A stretch of 64,000 bases of DNA from Terriglobus roseus (GTDB lineage Bacteria; Acidobacteriota; Terriglobia; Terriglobales; Acidobacteriaceae). Position 1 is the first letter of the stretch; each line of letters begins with the position of its first letter. The DNA lies in the NCBI RefSeq assembly GCF_900105625.1, contig NZ_FNSD01000001.1, positions 1,116,001 to 1,180,000 of the forward strand, given 5' to 3'. The position numbers and the translations under genes are program-made. Positions 37,136 to 46,324 of this stretch are shown here, piece by piece. Under the pieces are notes generated by a model, which saw nothing but the letters and a program-made list of their open reading frames with translations, made no database searches and was not told where the DNA came from.

Positions 37136-39388
37136 TTAAGCCTTTAGAGTGAATCTCAGAACCCGTGCCCTTGTCAGGTCCGCATGTTGCACGAAATCGC
37201 CGCTGTGTAGGACACCATCAACGGAGATGGAAGCACGGTACGGTTTCGTAGCCGGGTTTCCGATCGATTCGAGGTTCACAGTTGTCCCCTTCAGCCCCAT
37301 ACGCACTTCAGCAGACTTCCATAGGGGGGAGCCAAGCAGCCACTGAGGTTTGCCCGGGCATAGTGAGTACAAGCCCAGAGAACTCAGTACATACCAGGCG
37401 GCCATCGCACCCGTATCTTCATCGCCGCAGAAATCCTGCGGGGAGTAGAGTTCAGTGAGAACTTTGCGTACCCACTTCTGAGTCAGGTCCGGACGCCCTC
37501 CAACCGTAAACATATACAGGATGTGGTGAGACGGCTGGTTGCTGTGTGCATATTGTCCGAAGCGGACAGCAGCCATTTCGCTCATCTCGTGGATCTCCTG
37601 GTGGTAGACGCCGACCTCAAATCTGGGTTCCTGCTCCACGCATTTAACGAGTTCCGCAACGAACGCCTCCTTGCCACCGAAAGCCTCCATCATGGCCTCA
37701 GGTTCGTGCGGAACGCTCCATCGGTGCTGCCACGCACAGCCCTCAACGTATGGCGATCCCCATTGGTATTCACGAAAATTCGGGACCCACGATCCATCGG
37801 AGTTCTTGCCACGAAAGAATTTGGTGTCACGATCAAAGAGAAGCCGCCAGTCGCGAGAGCGCTTTGCGAACATACCAGCATCGTCCGCGTGTCCAAGCTT
37901 CGTCGCGATCTGCGCGATGCAAAAATCGCCGTAGTGCGCGTCGAGCGACTCGACGCACGACTGCTCGACCTGATCGTTAGGAACGAAACCAAGCTTCGTG
38001 TACGCTTCCTGTCCGCGCCGTCCGTATCCTTTTGCTGGGTCGCCGGGTTGGGTGGCGTGCTTCTTCAGCAGTTGGTATGCAGCTTCCCTGTCGAAGCCCG
38101 CGATGTCCTTCACCACGGCATCGGCGAATAGCGAATCGATGAGCGACCCTGTCATGCAGGCGCGATATCCCGGGCAAGGAAACTGCGGCATCCATCCGCC
38201 CTCCGTACCGGCATTAACCCAGCTTTGTAGAATCTCGCCCAGTCGCTCCGGATAGAGCAGCGTCATCATGGGATACCAGGCGCGATATACGTCCCAATAC
38301 CCGTGGTCCGCATACATGACGCCCGACGTGAGCTTGCCTGTATATGGACTTCTATGTACCGTCTTGCCTCTTGCGTCGACCTCGTGCCACGTGCGCGGAA
38401 AGAGCAACGTGCGAAACAAACAGGAGTAAAACGTCTGCATCTGGGTCTCGGTGGCACCGTGGATCTTCACTGCCGCCAGGTGCTCATCCCACATGGCCTT
38501 GGTCTTCGCCTGAACTGCATCGAAGCTGCTCGATCCAATCTCTGTCTCAAGGTTGAATGACGCCTGTTCAAACGAAAGGAACGATTGCCCGATCGCCACC
38601 TGCGCCTTTGTGGCGTGTAGATGAAGCAGACCCACCGTGCTGCCGGCATTATTTCGGCCGGTCGCTGTGGCCTTTACTGTTCTCTGCTCGAACGACAGAC
38701 CTGCGAATCCGACCCGGAGGACGTAGTAAGTAGCAAAACCATCGAAGGTGCCCCCTGCATTTGCCGAGGTTTTCCACATGAGCACACCTTTGTCGCCGTC
38801 CCAAGTGAACTCCGCGCCAGGCTCGGGGACGTCGATGATCAGTGAAACGGGCTCATCGAGTCGACTTACAACGCGCAGCAAGGCACCGCGGCAGGTCGGC
38901 GTCAGTTCCGCATCGATACTGTAGCGAAGCAGGTTGGCCTTGATGCCGTACGGATGCGCCGCTAGCTCGCTCGGACGATACGACGAGGCCCGGGCGCTCG
39001 CACGCAAGTCCGGCTCGCCTGTTACCGGCATGATTGTCGACCATCCATAATCCCCGAGCCACGGGCTCAGTTGGTGCGTGCATCGGAAGCCCTGGAGACG
39101 TTGGTCCTCGGGAGAGAACATCCACGGTGAGCCACTTCGCGACTCGAGCGTCCAATGCACCATCCCGAATGGCTCAGCAACGATCGGCAGCGTGTTCCCG
39201 CGCGAAAACTGAGGGTTTGAGTTAGTGCCTTGCAGCATATTCACGTAGTCGCTCAGGGGCAGCATTGGCGTCAGAGATCTGTCCGCATGCGTCTGTGCAA
39301 TCGCATCTTCGACAGGAACCGTGGGAACCGCGGCAGCCGCCGCCAAGGCCCCACTACTCTTTAAGAACTGACGTCGCGTTGCTGTCAT
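37136..39388 (-). CDS. Glycoside hydrolase family 92 alpha-mannosidase (Tat-exported)
   Basis: 750 residues from ATG 39388 (GGAGA nine bases upstream), opening with a twin-arginine signal TATRRQFLKSSGALAAAA. The N-terminal beta-sandwich includes NTLPIVAEPFGMVHWT and FRCTHQLSPWLGDYG, and the (alpha/alpha)6 barrel includes YADHGYWDVYRAWYPMMTL, SNQPSHHILYMF and the catalytic-region GDEDTGAMAAWYVLSSLGLY. These are hallmarks of GH92, Ca-dependent inverting alpha-mannosidases that trim mannose from glycans. Length is typical. With the sulfatase, GH2 and TonB receptors nearby it fits a glycan-degradation neighbourhood, although it is separated from them by the scar. Confidence 0.94.
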   Translation of the reverse strand: MTATRRQFLKSSGALAAAAAVPTVPVEDAIAQTHADRSLTPMLPLSDYVNMLQGTNSNPQFSRGNTLPIVAEPFGMVHWTLESRSGSPWMFSPEDQRLQGFRCTHQLSPWLGDYGWSTIMPVTGEPDLRASARASSYRPSELAAHPYGIKANLLRYSIDAELTPTCRGALLRVVSRLDEPVSLIIDVPEPGAEFTWDGDKGVLMWKTSANAGGTFDGFATYYVLRVGFAGLSFEQRTVKATATGRNNAGSTVGLLHLHATKAQVAIGQSFLSFEQASFNLETEIGSSSFDAVQAKTKAMWDEHLAAVKIHGATETQMQTFYSCLFRTLLFPRTWHEVDARGKTVHRSPYTGKLTSGVMYADHGYWDVYRAWYPMMTLLYPERLGEILQSWVNAGTEGGWMPQFPCPGYRACMTGSLIDSLFADAVVKDIAGFDREAAYQLLKKHATQPGDPAKGYGRRGQEAYTKLGFVPNDQVEQSCVESLDAHYGDFCIAQIATKLGHADDAGMFAKRSRDWRLLFDRDTKFFRGKNSDGSWVPNFREYQWGSPYVEGCAWQHRWSVPHEPEAMMEAFGGKEAFVAELVKCVEQEPRFEVGVYHQEIHEMSEMAAVRFGQYAHSNQPSHHILYMFTVGGRPDLTQKWVRKVLTELYSPQDFCGDEDTGAMAAWYVLSSLGLYSLCPGKPQWLLGSPLWKSAEVRMGLKGTTVNLESIGNPATKPYRASISVDGVLHSGDFVQHADLTRARVLRFTLKA

Positions 39389-39875
39389 CGGATCCATTCT
39401 CCAGCGATGCTCTCGGGAGGGCACGAGGTGAATGATACGAAATATCCGCCACTGAGAAATATCTTGAGGCACCGAACATGAGTTCTGCTCAAACGTCGCC
39501 GTCCGCTGAGCCTACCGGAAGCTTACAGTCGGTACGCATCATCAAGCTGGCCCGCGAGCCCATCTGAAGACGAGGGTTTCAGACGTCGCAGAGGATCACG
39601 AACCAGTCTGCGTCCACCTTGCACCTGAGCGCGGAGCGGAAGCTCCTTGTGGGTCGAGAGCGGATTGTCCAATCTTGGACAAAGACCGCCCTCTTTAGGA
39701 CTCTATTGAAGGAAGCTACTGTTTAAGTAGCGTCGAGGCATTCCTCCTAGCCTTTGCACCGCACGAGCGCGCGCGAGGATCGCAGCGCTCAGCGCGCTGC
39801 GATCCTCCTGAAGGAGGTTGGACACAGTCATTCCGGCAGTCCGGCTTAGACGTATGCATCCGTTTGACCAGGTTG
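39389..39875. other. Intergenic region with one strong hairpin
   Basis: About 490 bases upstream of the GH92 gene. No frame is convincing. Apart from the hairpin listed separately, nothing is recognised; it should contain the GH92 promoter. Confidence 0.4.
39775..39807. terminator. 14-bp perfect hairpin, function uncertain
   Basis: GAGGATCGCAGCGC at 39775-39788 pairs exactly with 39794-39807 across a 5-base loop. No T tract follows on either strand. It may end minus-strand transcription from the small gene at 40124 or be a stray structure. Confidence 0.4.
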
Positions 39876-40124
39876 CTATGAACCCCGACTCGCAGAGTTG
39901 GATTGTCGCCTTATCTGAGCTAACCCGGAACGAATGTACGATGGCGTGGCTAGAGCTCGATCAATGATCTTCTTCCACGCTGCACTGTTCTCCATCATCA
40001 AGAGATCGGGCGTAAGATCCGAAGGACGCACATGACTCTCAATAGGCAAGCCCGCCTGTTGCGACCTCTCCCACCGGGCAATCTGTGATTCGAAATTCTT
40101 GTCTTCATCAGGCAATGTGTTCAC
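39876..40124 (-). CDS. Small hypothetical protein
   Basis: 82 residues from a GTG at 40124 (AGTGGTGA upstream, weak). The product is charged and helical (NFESQIARWERSQQ, AAWKKIIDRALATPSYIRSG) with acceptable composition for a real protein. It lies alone between the GH92 gene and the NmrA-like gene. I recognise no family, and it could be spurious. Confidence 0.35.
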   Translation of the reverse strand: MNTLPDEDKNFESQIARWERSQQAGLPIESHVRPSDLTPDLLMMENSAAWKKIIDRALATPSYIRSGLAQIRRQSNSASRGS

Positions 40125-40371
40125 TCACCACTTTTTGACCAGCGATTTTCGGATTGTATGAAGAGACGACTCTAGGGTAATGCACTCTTGGGCCTCTCAA
40201 TTGTCCATCCCGGACCGGATAAGGAACGAGAAAAGCTGCTAACGGAAGTTGGCAGAGTGTAGATGTCCCTCGACCGCGTCAATGACGAGTGCGACTTCTA
40301 GTTATCAAGTAATCATAGTGGCGCTCAGACTCCGTGACTCATCTCTGAGCACCACCAGATCGCATCGGGAC

Positions 40372-41238
40372 CTACCTGATCCCGCGCGAGAAGACTTCGA
40401 CGGTCGTTGGTCCGTGGAATGCCTCGGTCCCAGGATTGCCGAAGTGAATCCAGCCTGAGTTGAACCCCTTCACCATCTCGATATACAAACCAGTCCTATC
40501 TGCCGGAGTACCCATGCTCTCCAGAGCGGCTTGCCATGCCCGCTCGGGCAGCGGCACTGCTTCCACTTCGCGGCCCAACGCTTCGCCGAACGCGGCTGCC
40601 ACCGAATATAGGTCCGTTCCGCCTTCTGGCCCATCGACTTCGAGTACGCGCTCGCCCGTCCAGTCCTCCTGTAGCACCTTCGCGCCAGCCAAGCCGATGT
40701 CTTTCGTGGCGACCAAGGGAAATTTGCGGTTGAGTGGCGCGTAGAAGAAAGGCATCTCGCCGGTCGTGCGAATGTGGTCCACCATCCCTAACCAATTCTC
40801 CATAAAGCTACCCGCACGCAGATATGCAACGGGGATCGAAAGCGTGCGCATCGCTTCCTCCATGAGGTGCGTGGACGTGATCAGTCCCAGTCCGCTCGCC
40901 TGCTCTGAACCGATGGAGGAAAGAAACACAGCCCTTCCGGGCCTCGCCATTTCTAAAGCCTCAAGCATGGCTTTGATGCTGCGCTTTTGATCCGGCAGAT
41001 CGGGAGCTGGGGCAAAGTCTGGCGGTACCATCAAAAACACACCCTCGGACCCCGCGAATGCCTGGGAGAGCCCCTTTGCGTCGTCGAATGCCGACGTCAT
41101 CAGCTCTACGCCCTGCTCTGCCCAGCTCTTGGCCTTCTCCGGATTGCGAACCACGCCGCGCACTTTCTTGCCTGCCTTGAGCAGGGTATCCGCTACTGCT
41201 CCGCCTACCTTGCCCGTGATTCCCATGACTGTGAACAT
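40372..41238 (-). CDS. NmrA-like NAD(P)-binding oxidoreductase
   Basis: 288 residues with an excellent AGGAGGTGA before the ATG. The Rossmann motif is unusually short at the start, FTVMGITGKVGGAVAD (GxxGxxG), followed by VRGVVRNPEKAKSWAEQGVE, typical of the NmrA/atypical SDR (a5) group. The catalytic Tyr-Lys pair of classical SDRs is absent, as in most of this family. Such proteins either reduce quinones or flavonoids (QOR2-like) or sense the NADP state. It is transcribed divergently from a TetR regulator across twin palindromes, so it is the likely regulated target. Confidence 0.93.
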   Translation of the reverse strand: MFTVMGITGKVGGAVADTLLKAGKKVRGVVRNPEKAKSWAEQGVELMTSAFDDAKGLSQAFAGSEGVFLMVPPDFAPAPDLPDQKRSIKAMLEALEMARPGRAVFLSSIGSEQASGLGLITSTHLMEEAMRTLSIPVAYLRAGSFMENWLGMVDHIRTTGEMPFFYAPLNRKFPLVATKDIGLAGAKVLQEDWTGERVLEVDGPEGGTDLYSVAAAFGEALGREVEAVPLPERAWQAALESMGTPADRTGLYIEMVKGFNSGWIHFGNPGTEAFHGPTTVEVFSRGIR

Positions 41239-41255
41239 GCTTGCTCACCTCCTAT

Positions 41256-41302
41256 ACAAGTAGATACTTGCATCCTTTTCGGAGATGCAAGTATTTACTT
41301 GT
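41256..41302. promoter_or_regulatory. Twin palindromic operators between the NmrA-like and TetR genes
   Basis: Two 14-bp palindromes, CAAGTAGATACTTG (41257-41270) and CAAGTATTTACTTG (41288-41301), share CAAGTA-N2-TACTTG. Their centres are 31 bases apart (three helical turns). Together they form a larger 19-bp inverted repeat with one mismatch. This is the layout expected for two TetR dimers controlling both divergent genes; promoter elements must overlap it. Confidence 0.85.
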
Positions 41303-41328
41303 TTCCTTGCTTCTGCAAAGATGGCTAT

Positions 41329-41991
41329 GTGACGGTCTTCGATCCAAATCGAAAGCGCAACGCCAGAGGAGAACAGCGTCAGCAGGATTTGCTTCGCGCG
41401 GCAGCGCTGGTTTTTGGGCGTCTCGGCTACCACGAGACCACCACGAATGCGATCGCCTCAAAAGCAGGTGTGTCCCCCGCTACGCTCTATCAGTTTTTCC
41501 CGAATAAGGATGCAATCGCCAGCGCGCTCGCTTCCAGCTATGCCCGCGAGATGGCCGAAGCAGAACGATCGATTGATCCGGAAGAAGAGCTGGACTTCAC
41601 AACGGCCATTACTGAGTTGATTGATTTGTGTACCAGCTTCAACCAGAAGCGTCCCGAGTTCCATACCCTTGTGGTCGATGCGCCGCTCGCACCTTCCGCA
41701 CGCGAAGACAAGAAGAAACTAGGGCAGGCCTTCGTCAACTTCATTGCGGAGCGCCTTGCCAAAGAACTGCCGAGTCTTTCACACTCGGAGGCACTTCATC
41801 ATGGGCAGGTAGCACTCATGATATTCCGCGGCATCCTCGACGAATTCATGATTTCTTCACCGCGGGCCCGTCCGCGTCTGCAGCAGGCAATGAGAACCGC
41901 GATCCTGCGCTATCTCTTGCCCGTGCTTCTCGAGGAGAACCAACCAATCGTGGCGCGGACGTCGCAGAAGCGAGGAGATCGGTCCCTATGA
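41329..41991 (+). CDS. TetR-family transcriptional regulator
   Basis: 220 residues if the GTG at 41329 is used; the in-frame region upstream overlaps the operators, so longer starts are unlikely. The HTH is clear: RQQDLLRAAALVFGRLGYHETTTNAIASKAGVSPATLYQFFPNKD in conserved positions about 15-60. The C-terminal ligand domain begins with AEAERSIDPEEELDFTTAI. It probably represses itself and the divergent NmrA-like gene. The inducer is unknown. Confidence 0.92.
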   Translation: MTVFDPNRKRNARGEQRQQDLLRAAALVFGRLGYHETTTNAIASKAGVSPATLYQFFPNKDAIASALASSYAREMAEAERSIDPEEELDFTTAITELIDLCTSFNQKRPEFHTLVVDAPLAPSAREDKKKLGQAFVNFIAERLAKELPSLSHSEALHHGQVALMIFRGILDEFMISSPRARPRLQQAMRTAILRYLLPVLLEENQPIVARTSQKRGDRSL

Positions 41992-42286
41992 TCGCTGCTG
42001 CGCTTATTTAGCTTTTGGGTCGCTCAGGAGGCTGCGATGCGAGATCATTCTAAGAAGAAGGACTGATGCTTGGTCAGGAAGACGGCCCTAAGAGATTGAA
42101 GAGAGGGATTGTTACAAATGCAGCGTCGTCGGTCACGCTCAGGGGCATCTCACGTCGTCTCAACCATGCGGCCATCGATACTCAGTGCTAAGAAGAAATC
42201 TATACACAAATGCCCCGCGCTCACATATAAAAAGCGGGGTGAAGAACTTAGCAGGAACAATCCATCGTTAAGGGAGAAATGAATCG

Positions 42287-42793
42287 ATGTCACTGAATGC
42301 CTACCTTACCGTGAAAGGCAAAAAGCAGGGAAACTTCAATGGCTCCGTTCTGCAAAAGGGCAGAGAAAACACCATCTTCGTCCACTCCTACACGCATGAC
42401 ATCGCCCTTCCGCTCGATGCGAACACGGGCTTGCCGCGGGGCTTCCGCGTCCACAAGCCGTTCATCATCACCAAAGAGCTCGACAAAAGTTCACCGATGT
42501 TCATGCAGGCTCTTTGCACGAATGAAAGCCTGCCCCAGTGGAACCTCCAGTGTTCGGGACCGCTCCTCAACGCCGGCATCGGCGGCGTCGGCACAGAGAA
42601 GACCATCTACACGATTGCGCTCACCAACGCCAGCATTGTTTCCATACGCGAGTACATGTCCGACAACCAGAACCCGACGCAAACTGCCATCAACCCTCGA
42701 GAAGAGATCAGCTTCGCCTATCAGAAGATTCAATGGACGTGGTCAGAGGGAAGCATCACGGCTTCTGACGACTGGACGCCGCCAGGCGTGTGA
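42287..42793 (+). CDS. hcp: Hcp-family type VI secretion tube protein, orphan
   Basis: 168 residues, GGGAGAAATG upstream of the ATG. The sequence follows the Hcp beta-barrel: AYLTVKGKKQGNFNGSV, IFVHSYTHDIALP, PFIITKELDKSSPMFMQAL, EKTIYTIALTNASIVSIREY and EISFAYQKIQWTW. Hcp hexamers stack into the inner tube of the type VI secretion apparatus and can carry effectors. No other T6SS gene is in the window, so this is an orphan hcp that either serves a system elsewhere or carries an unknown role. A CCCCGC/GCGGGG hairpin lies about 50 bases upstream (42213-42239). Confidence 0.93.
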   Translation: MSLNAYLTVKGKKQGNFNGSVLQKGRENTIFVHSYTHDIALPLDANTGLPRGFRVHKPFIITKELDKSSPMFMQALCTNESLPQWNLQCSGPLLNAGIGGVGTEKTIYTIALTNASIVSIREYMSDNQNPTQTAINPREEISFAYQKIQWTWSEGSITASDDWTPPGV

Positions 42794-43517
42794 TGCGCGC
42801 GCCTCTAACGGCGAGGATTAGATCTCGCTGTTTGCAATTCTAAAACCTTACAGTCGGCAGGAGGCCCTGCACTAGTCTTGATCACGCCGATCTCTTGACT
42901 CATCGGTCCAGCTCTTTGCAGCTTGGAACAGGAAGTTAGTGCTTTTGACGCCTACGGTTAAAGTGCCCCCTCCGAACGTAAAAAACTTACGCGAAGGATC
43001 TGCTGCGCAAACCCATCATCAATGGAAACGTTCGGAGTCGATTTGCCGCACGTTAATCTGCTTTTTGGCCGACGCGAGGATCGTTACACAAACGTGCATT
43101 TGCATGACATAGCGAATTGCGTGCTAACGTCAGGCGCAGGCCGCCACTCGGGACGATGTTCTCGCCAGTGAGGTGGTCGAGGTTATTAGCGTTATGACAA
43201 CCTGGGCGATATCCTGCGGACTAGCTGGCCGCCACATCGACGGCGGGGTCTCGCCAGCTGCTGCGCAGCAGTCCAATCGGCAGTCGGTGGCGTGTCTAAG
43301 AGGCTAGGCCACGGTTTGGACTCTAATGTTTTGGGACGGAGCGAGTGGGCAAGCAAGCGGTTGATACGGTCAAACGCTCCTTTAGACGCAGCGTAGGGTT
43401 ATAGATGCGCTTTTAAGCCCACGCCAACGTATGAGCTGATCTTGACAGGACCTGCCAGTCGACCGCCTGGCCGAATCACTGACCATCGTCCGCTGATGCG
43501 AAGAACAAAGGTGGACT
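42794..43517. other. Long noncoding stretch holding a decayed SDR gene
   Basis: About 720 bases between hcp and the first recombinase gene. Its right half contains the decayed dehydrogenase described separately. The left part (42794-43120) shows no gene, repeat or strong structure to me. Confidence 0.5.
43123..43400 (-). pseudogene. Decayed short-chain dehydrogenase/reductase gene
   Basis: In the minus-strand frames the sequence reads PYAASKGAFDRINRLLAHSL, the YxxxK catalytic helix of classical SDRs, then after at least one frameshift QDIAQVVITLI, and after another DHLTGENIVPSGGLRLTLA, the SDR C-terminal signature (TGxxxxVxGG). Only the last third of an SDR is recognisable, broken by at least two shifts and with no N-terminal Rossmann part. 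It is a fossil beside the recombinase genes. Confidence 0.75.
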
Positions 43518-44861
43518 TTGAGCCTCACTGACCGTAACGGCATCTCAGTCGCAAAGGGGATTCAGGTGCTTGTCGCAAAGGAAAGGCAAAATGCAACGCA
43601 CAATCGAGAGCCCATCCGGACAGCATCTGTAATCGCGGAGCTATTCAGTCACCGGGATACTATGGTTCGGCACCTAAGCGCGCCAATGCTCAGGGAACGA
43701 GAAGCCTATCTCGGCTCCTTGCTGGCTGCGGGACATCAGCGACGATTCACTAAGGAGCGGGCTTCAAATCTTCTCCACGTCGTTCGTCTACTCCGGCGCA
43801 AGCCCAGCGAGGAGCTGGTGGATGAAGCAGCTATCAGGCAAGCGGCGGAGGTTTGGATGTCGGAAGCCCGGTATTCTGAAAGCAAAAAGCGGAAGTCGAT
43901 CTTCGTTGCCGCAGCTCGCAGCTGGACACGGTATTTAGGTACCTACGTCGGCAAGCCAGCGTTGGGCGGCAGGTTTGCGACCCAGCTGCTAGAGTTTATC
44001 GCCGCAATGGATGGACAACTCGGCTATCTCCCGGCGTCTTCGCAATCGTGTGCTTCATCCGTGACAAGATTTCTGTCTTGGATGTCGTCGCGTACCAATA
44101 GTCTCATCTCTATATCGCTGGCGGACATCGATGTCTTTCTTTCCGAGCGCCGAAGCGGCGGTTGGAGTCATCGCACGAGCATCAATGAAACCCAATCTCT
44201 CCGGACTTTCTTTCGCTATGCGGAGTCGAGAGGTTGGAGCGCCGGCGGCCTTAGCAGGACCGTCCGTGTGGAAAGAGCGGGCGCCTCAGCTGCAACAGCG
44301 ATGTGCCCGTCATGGGAGCAAGTGTGCAGCCTGCTGGCCGCGCTGGATTGCTCCGGGAAGTCTCACTGCCGTGCTAAAGCAATCCTCTTGCTCGCCGCTC
44401 GGTATGGTCTTCGGCGGTCTGAGCTGGTGCGACTCACTTTGGACGACCTCGATTGGCGGGACGAAGTGCTCACGGTGCGCCGCTCAAAGCGAGGCCGGAT
44501 ACAGCAGTTTCCTCTGGAAAAAGAAGTGGGCGATGCCATCATCCGGTACGTGAGCGAGGTGCGGCCGTCATCGCGTTTTCGGCAACTCTTCCTTACTCTC
44601 CAAAAGCCTCACCGCCCTGCAGTCAACTTGGGGAGCGCTATGCGGAAACTAATGAACTCGCAGAAAGTGTTTGATCGCGATTGGGGGCTTCATTCGCTTC
44701 GTCACGCTTGTGCCACCGAGCTCTTGCGAAAAGGCACTTCGCTCAAAGCAATCGCGGACTTCTTGGGCCGCCGCGGTCTTCAATCCGTTAGCATTTACGC
44801 GCATTCCGACTATCGGGCGCTGGCCCGAGTCGCTGAAGCAGACCTTGGGGGTGTCCTTTGA
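43518..44861 (+). CDS. Tyrosine recombinase, first of an overlapping pair
   Basis: 447 residues from TTG 43518, supported by AAAGGTGG five bases upstream. The N-terminal part is helical; a SAM-like DNA-binding domain covers about residues 150-250. The catalytic domain shows the first Arg in RYGLRRSELVRL, the Lys in RRSKRGRIQQFPL, HxxR in LHSLRHACATELL, and the nucleophile Tyr in SVSIYAHSDY. The usual His of LGH is Arg (FLGRRGLQ). It is of the XerC/RIT type and would catalyse site-specific recombination. Its stop overlaps the next recombinase start by one base (TGATG). Confidence 0.93.
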   Translation: MSLTDRNGISVAKGIQVLVAKERQNATHNREPIRTASVIAELFSHRDTMVRHLSAPMLREREAYLGSLLAAGHQRRFTKERASNLLHVVRLLRRKPSEELVDEAAIRQAAEVWMSEARYSESKKRKSIFVAAARSWTRYLGTYVGKPALGGRFATQLLEFIAAMDGQLGYLPASSQSCASSVTRFLSWMSSRTNSLISISLADIDVFLSERRSGGWSHRTSINETQSLRTFFRYAESRGWSAGGLSRTVRVERAGASAATAMCPSWEQVCSLLAALDCSGKSHCRAKAILLLAARYGLRRSELVRLTLDDLDWRDEVLTVRRSKRGRIQQFPLEKEVGDAIIRYVSEVRPSSRFRQLFLTLQKPHRPAVNLGSAMRKLMNSQKVFDRDWGLHSLRHACATELLRKGTSLKAIADFLGRRGLQSVSIYAHSDYRALARVAEADLGGVL

Positions 44862-45817
44862 TGCTGAACAAGGCCGTTTCACTATATGTAGCTTCGCGTC
44901 GGTCGTCCACTTCGCCGTTTTTGAGTAGTGAGTCGACACTCCGCAGTTTCGCAAAGTACTGCGGCAACATCGAGATAACGCAGGTGGATGCTCTGCAGGT
45001 CTCGAACTTTTTAAGTATGGGCGCGACGACGTCAGTCACGCGTGTAAGCAAGTTCAGTGCGTTGAAATGTTTCTTTGCCCACTATGCCGACCGCGGGCTG
45101 ATGCCTCCGCTTCCGCTCACCGCCCCTCCGAAGCCGGAGACTTACCGCGTGCCATTCATATACACGCACACTCAGGTGAAGGCGCTCCTTTCAGCAACGG
45201 CACGATGTCACTCCCCCGGGGTAGAGTTGAGCGCCGATACCCTGCGCATGCTGCTGATACTGCTCTATGCCACTGGGACAACTGTGGACGAATTGTTGTC
45301 GGTGCGAACATCGGATCTCGATCTCAGACGATGCGAGATCAACCTAAACGCCACAGCGTGCCGGCGCGGACGTGTGTTGCCGATAAGTGCACAATTACGA
45401 GACCTGCTTTCGGAGTACTTGAGATCCCTTCGAAGCAGTTCCCGAGACGTTCATCTTTTGCGCTCCTCTGTGGGGCAGGCGCTGAATAGAAAGAGTCTTT
45501 GCGTGCGCTTCCGACGACTGCGGAACCTGGCTGATGTCGGGATGGGTCCGCATGGACAGACACCGCGACTTCAGGACTTCCGGTCTACGTTCGCTGTCCA
45601 TCGCATAAAGTATTGGATCGCGTCGGGGGCCGACCTGAATGTCTTGCTGCCGGCTTTGTCGGCGTACATGGGCTACGCAAGGCTGACGAAGGCCGAAGAG
45701 TTTCTGGCATTCACACCGGAACGTTTCCGCTCCGAACTTGAGAGGTTGGCGATAGGGCGAGCCCGACCGGCGTGGAAGACGGACGAGGCGCTCATGACGT
45801 TCTTGACTCGACTATGA
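44861..45817 (+). CDS. Tyrosine recombinase paralogue lacking most catalytic residues
   Basis: 318 residues. The fold matches the second recombinase of two- or three-recombinase (RIT-like) elements: SNFLSMGATTSVTRVSKFSALKCFF for the DNA-binding half and LPALSAYMGYARLTKAEEFLAFTPE at the end. However, the first Arg (usually GLRxSE) is GTTVDELL, HDLRHTFA is QDFRSTFA, the YMGH His is Tyr, and the Tyr nucleophile position in the final helix is Phe (AEEFLAFTPE). The frame is intact. It may act as a structural partner of the first recombinase, which is inference. Confidence 0.88.
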   Translation: MLNKAVSLYVASRRSSTSPFLSSESTLRSFAKYCGNIEITQVDALQVSNFLSMGATTSVTRVSKFSALKCFFAHYADRGLMPPLPLTAPPKPETYRVPFIYTHTQVKALLSATARCHSPGVELSADTLRMLLILLYATGTTVDELLSVRTSDLDLRRCEINLNATACRRGRVLPISAQLRDLLSEYLRSLRSSSRDVHLLRSSVGQALNRKSLCVRFRRLRNLADVGMGPHGQTPRLQDFRSTFAVHRIKYWIASGADLNVLLPALSAYMGYARLTKAEEFLAFTPERFRSELERLAIGRARPAWKTDEALMTFLTRL

Positions 45818-46324
45818 GTTTCGATGGCTAGCGAACATCTGACCCCTAATTAGGAACAGTCTTACAGGCACACCCGCCCCATGACGCGATCGTCATCGTG
45901 AGGTAACGCCGCAAGCCGTTCAATCTGAGGACTGTACTGCTGCGGCTACTGGAGCACATACGAGCCTCCGTCTGGCATGAGTCCTCAGTCATTCACCGCG
46001 GGGGTGGCGCTTGGATGGACAGAAGCATCGGTAAGTCCGAGTTAGGGTACTCGCTGACTGAAATCGGCTCCTACGAGTGCAGATCAACGAGAACGCCGAC
46101 TATCAGCCGATACAGCATCGAGCACCCTTTCCGAGCTGGCTACACTGCGCTCGCAGGATAAGCCTTGGAAACGCGTTCAGATCGCCTTGGGCCAAGGTGC
46201 TCGGCAAGCTGTGCAACGGCTTGGTGTAGGGACCGTACCGCCAGTTTCAGCCAGCATCGGGCGCCACGTCTATCGATACGGCGAATCAGCTCCTGGCTCG
46301 TGCATCGGATTCTCGTAAAATAGA
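45818..46324. other. Noncoding stretch after the recombinase pair
   Basis: About 510 bases. A third recombinase gene, expected for a RIT element, is not found here. No frame, repeat or terminal inverted repeat was recognised by eye; the element end, if any, may lie here. Confidence 0.4.

Noticed and set aside
45818-46324. Third recombinase of a RIT element
   Set aside because: No frame with recombinase motifs on either strand in this stretch.
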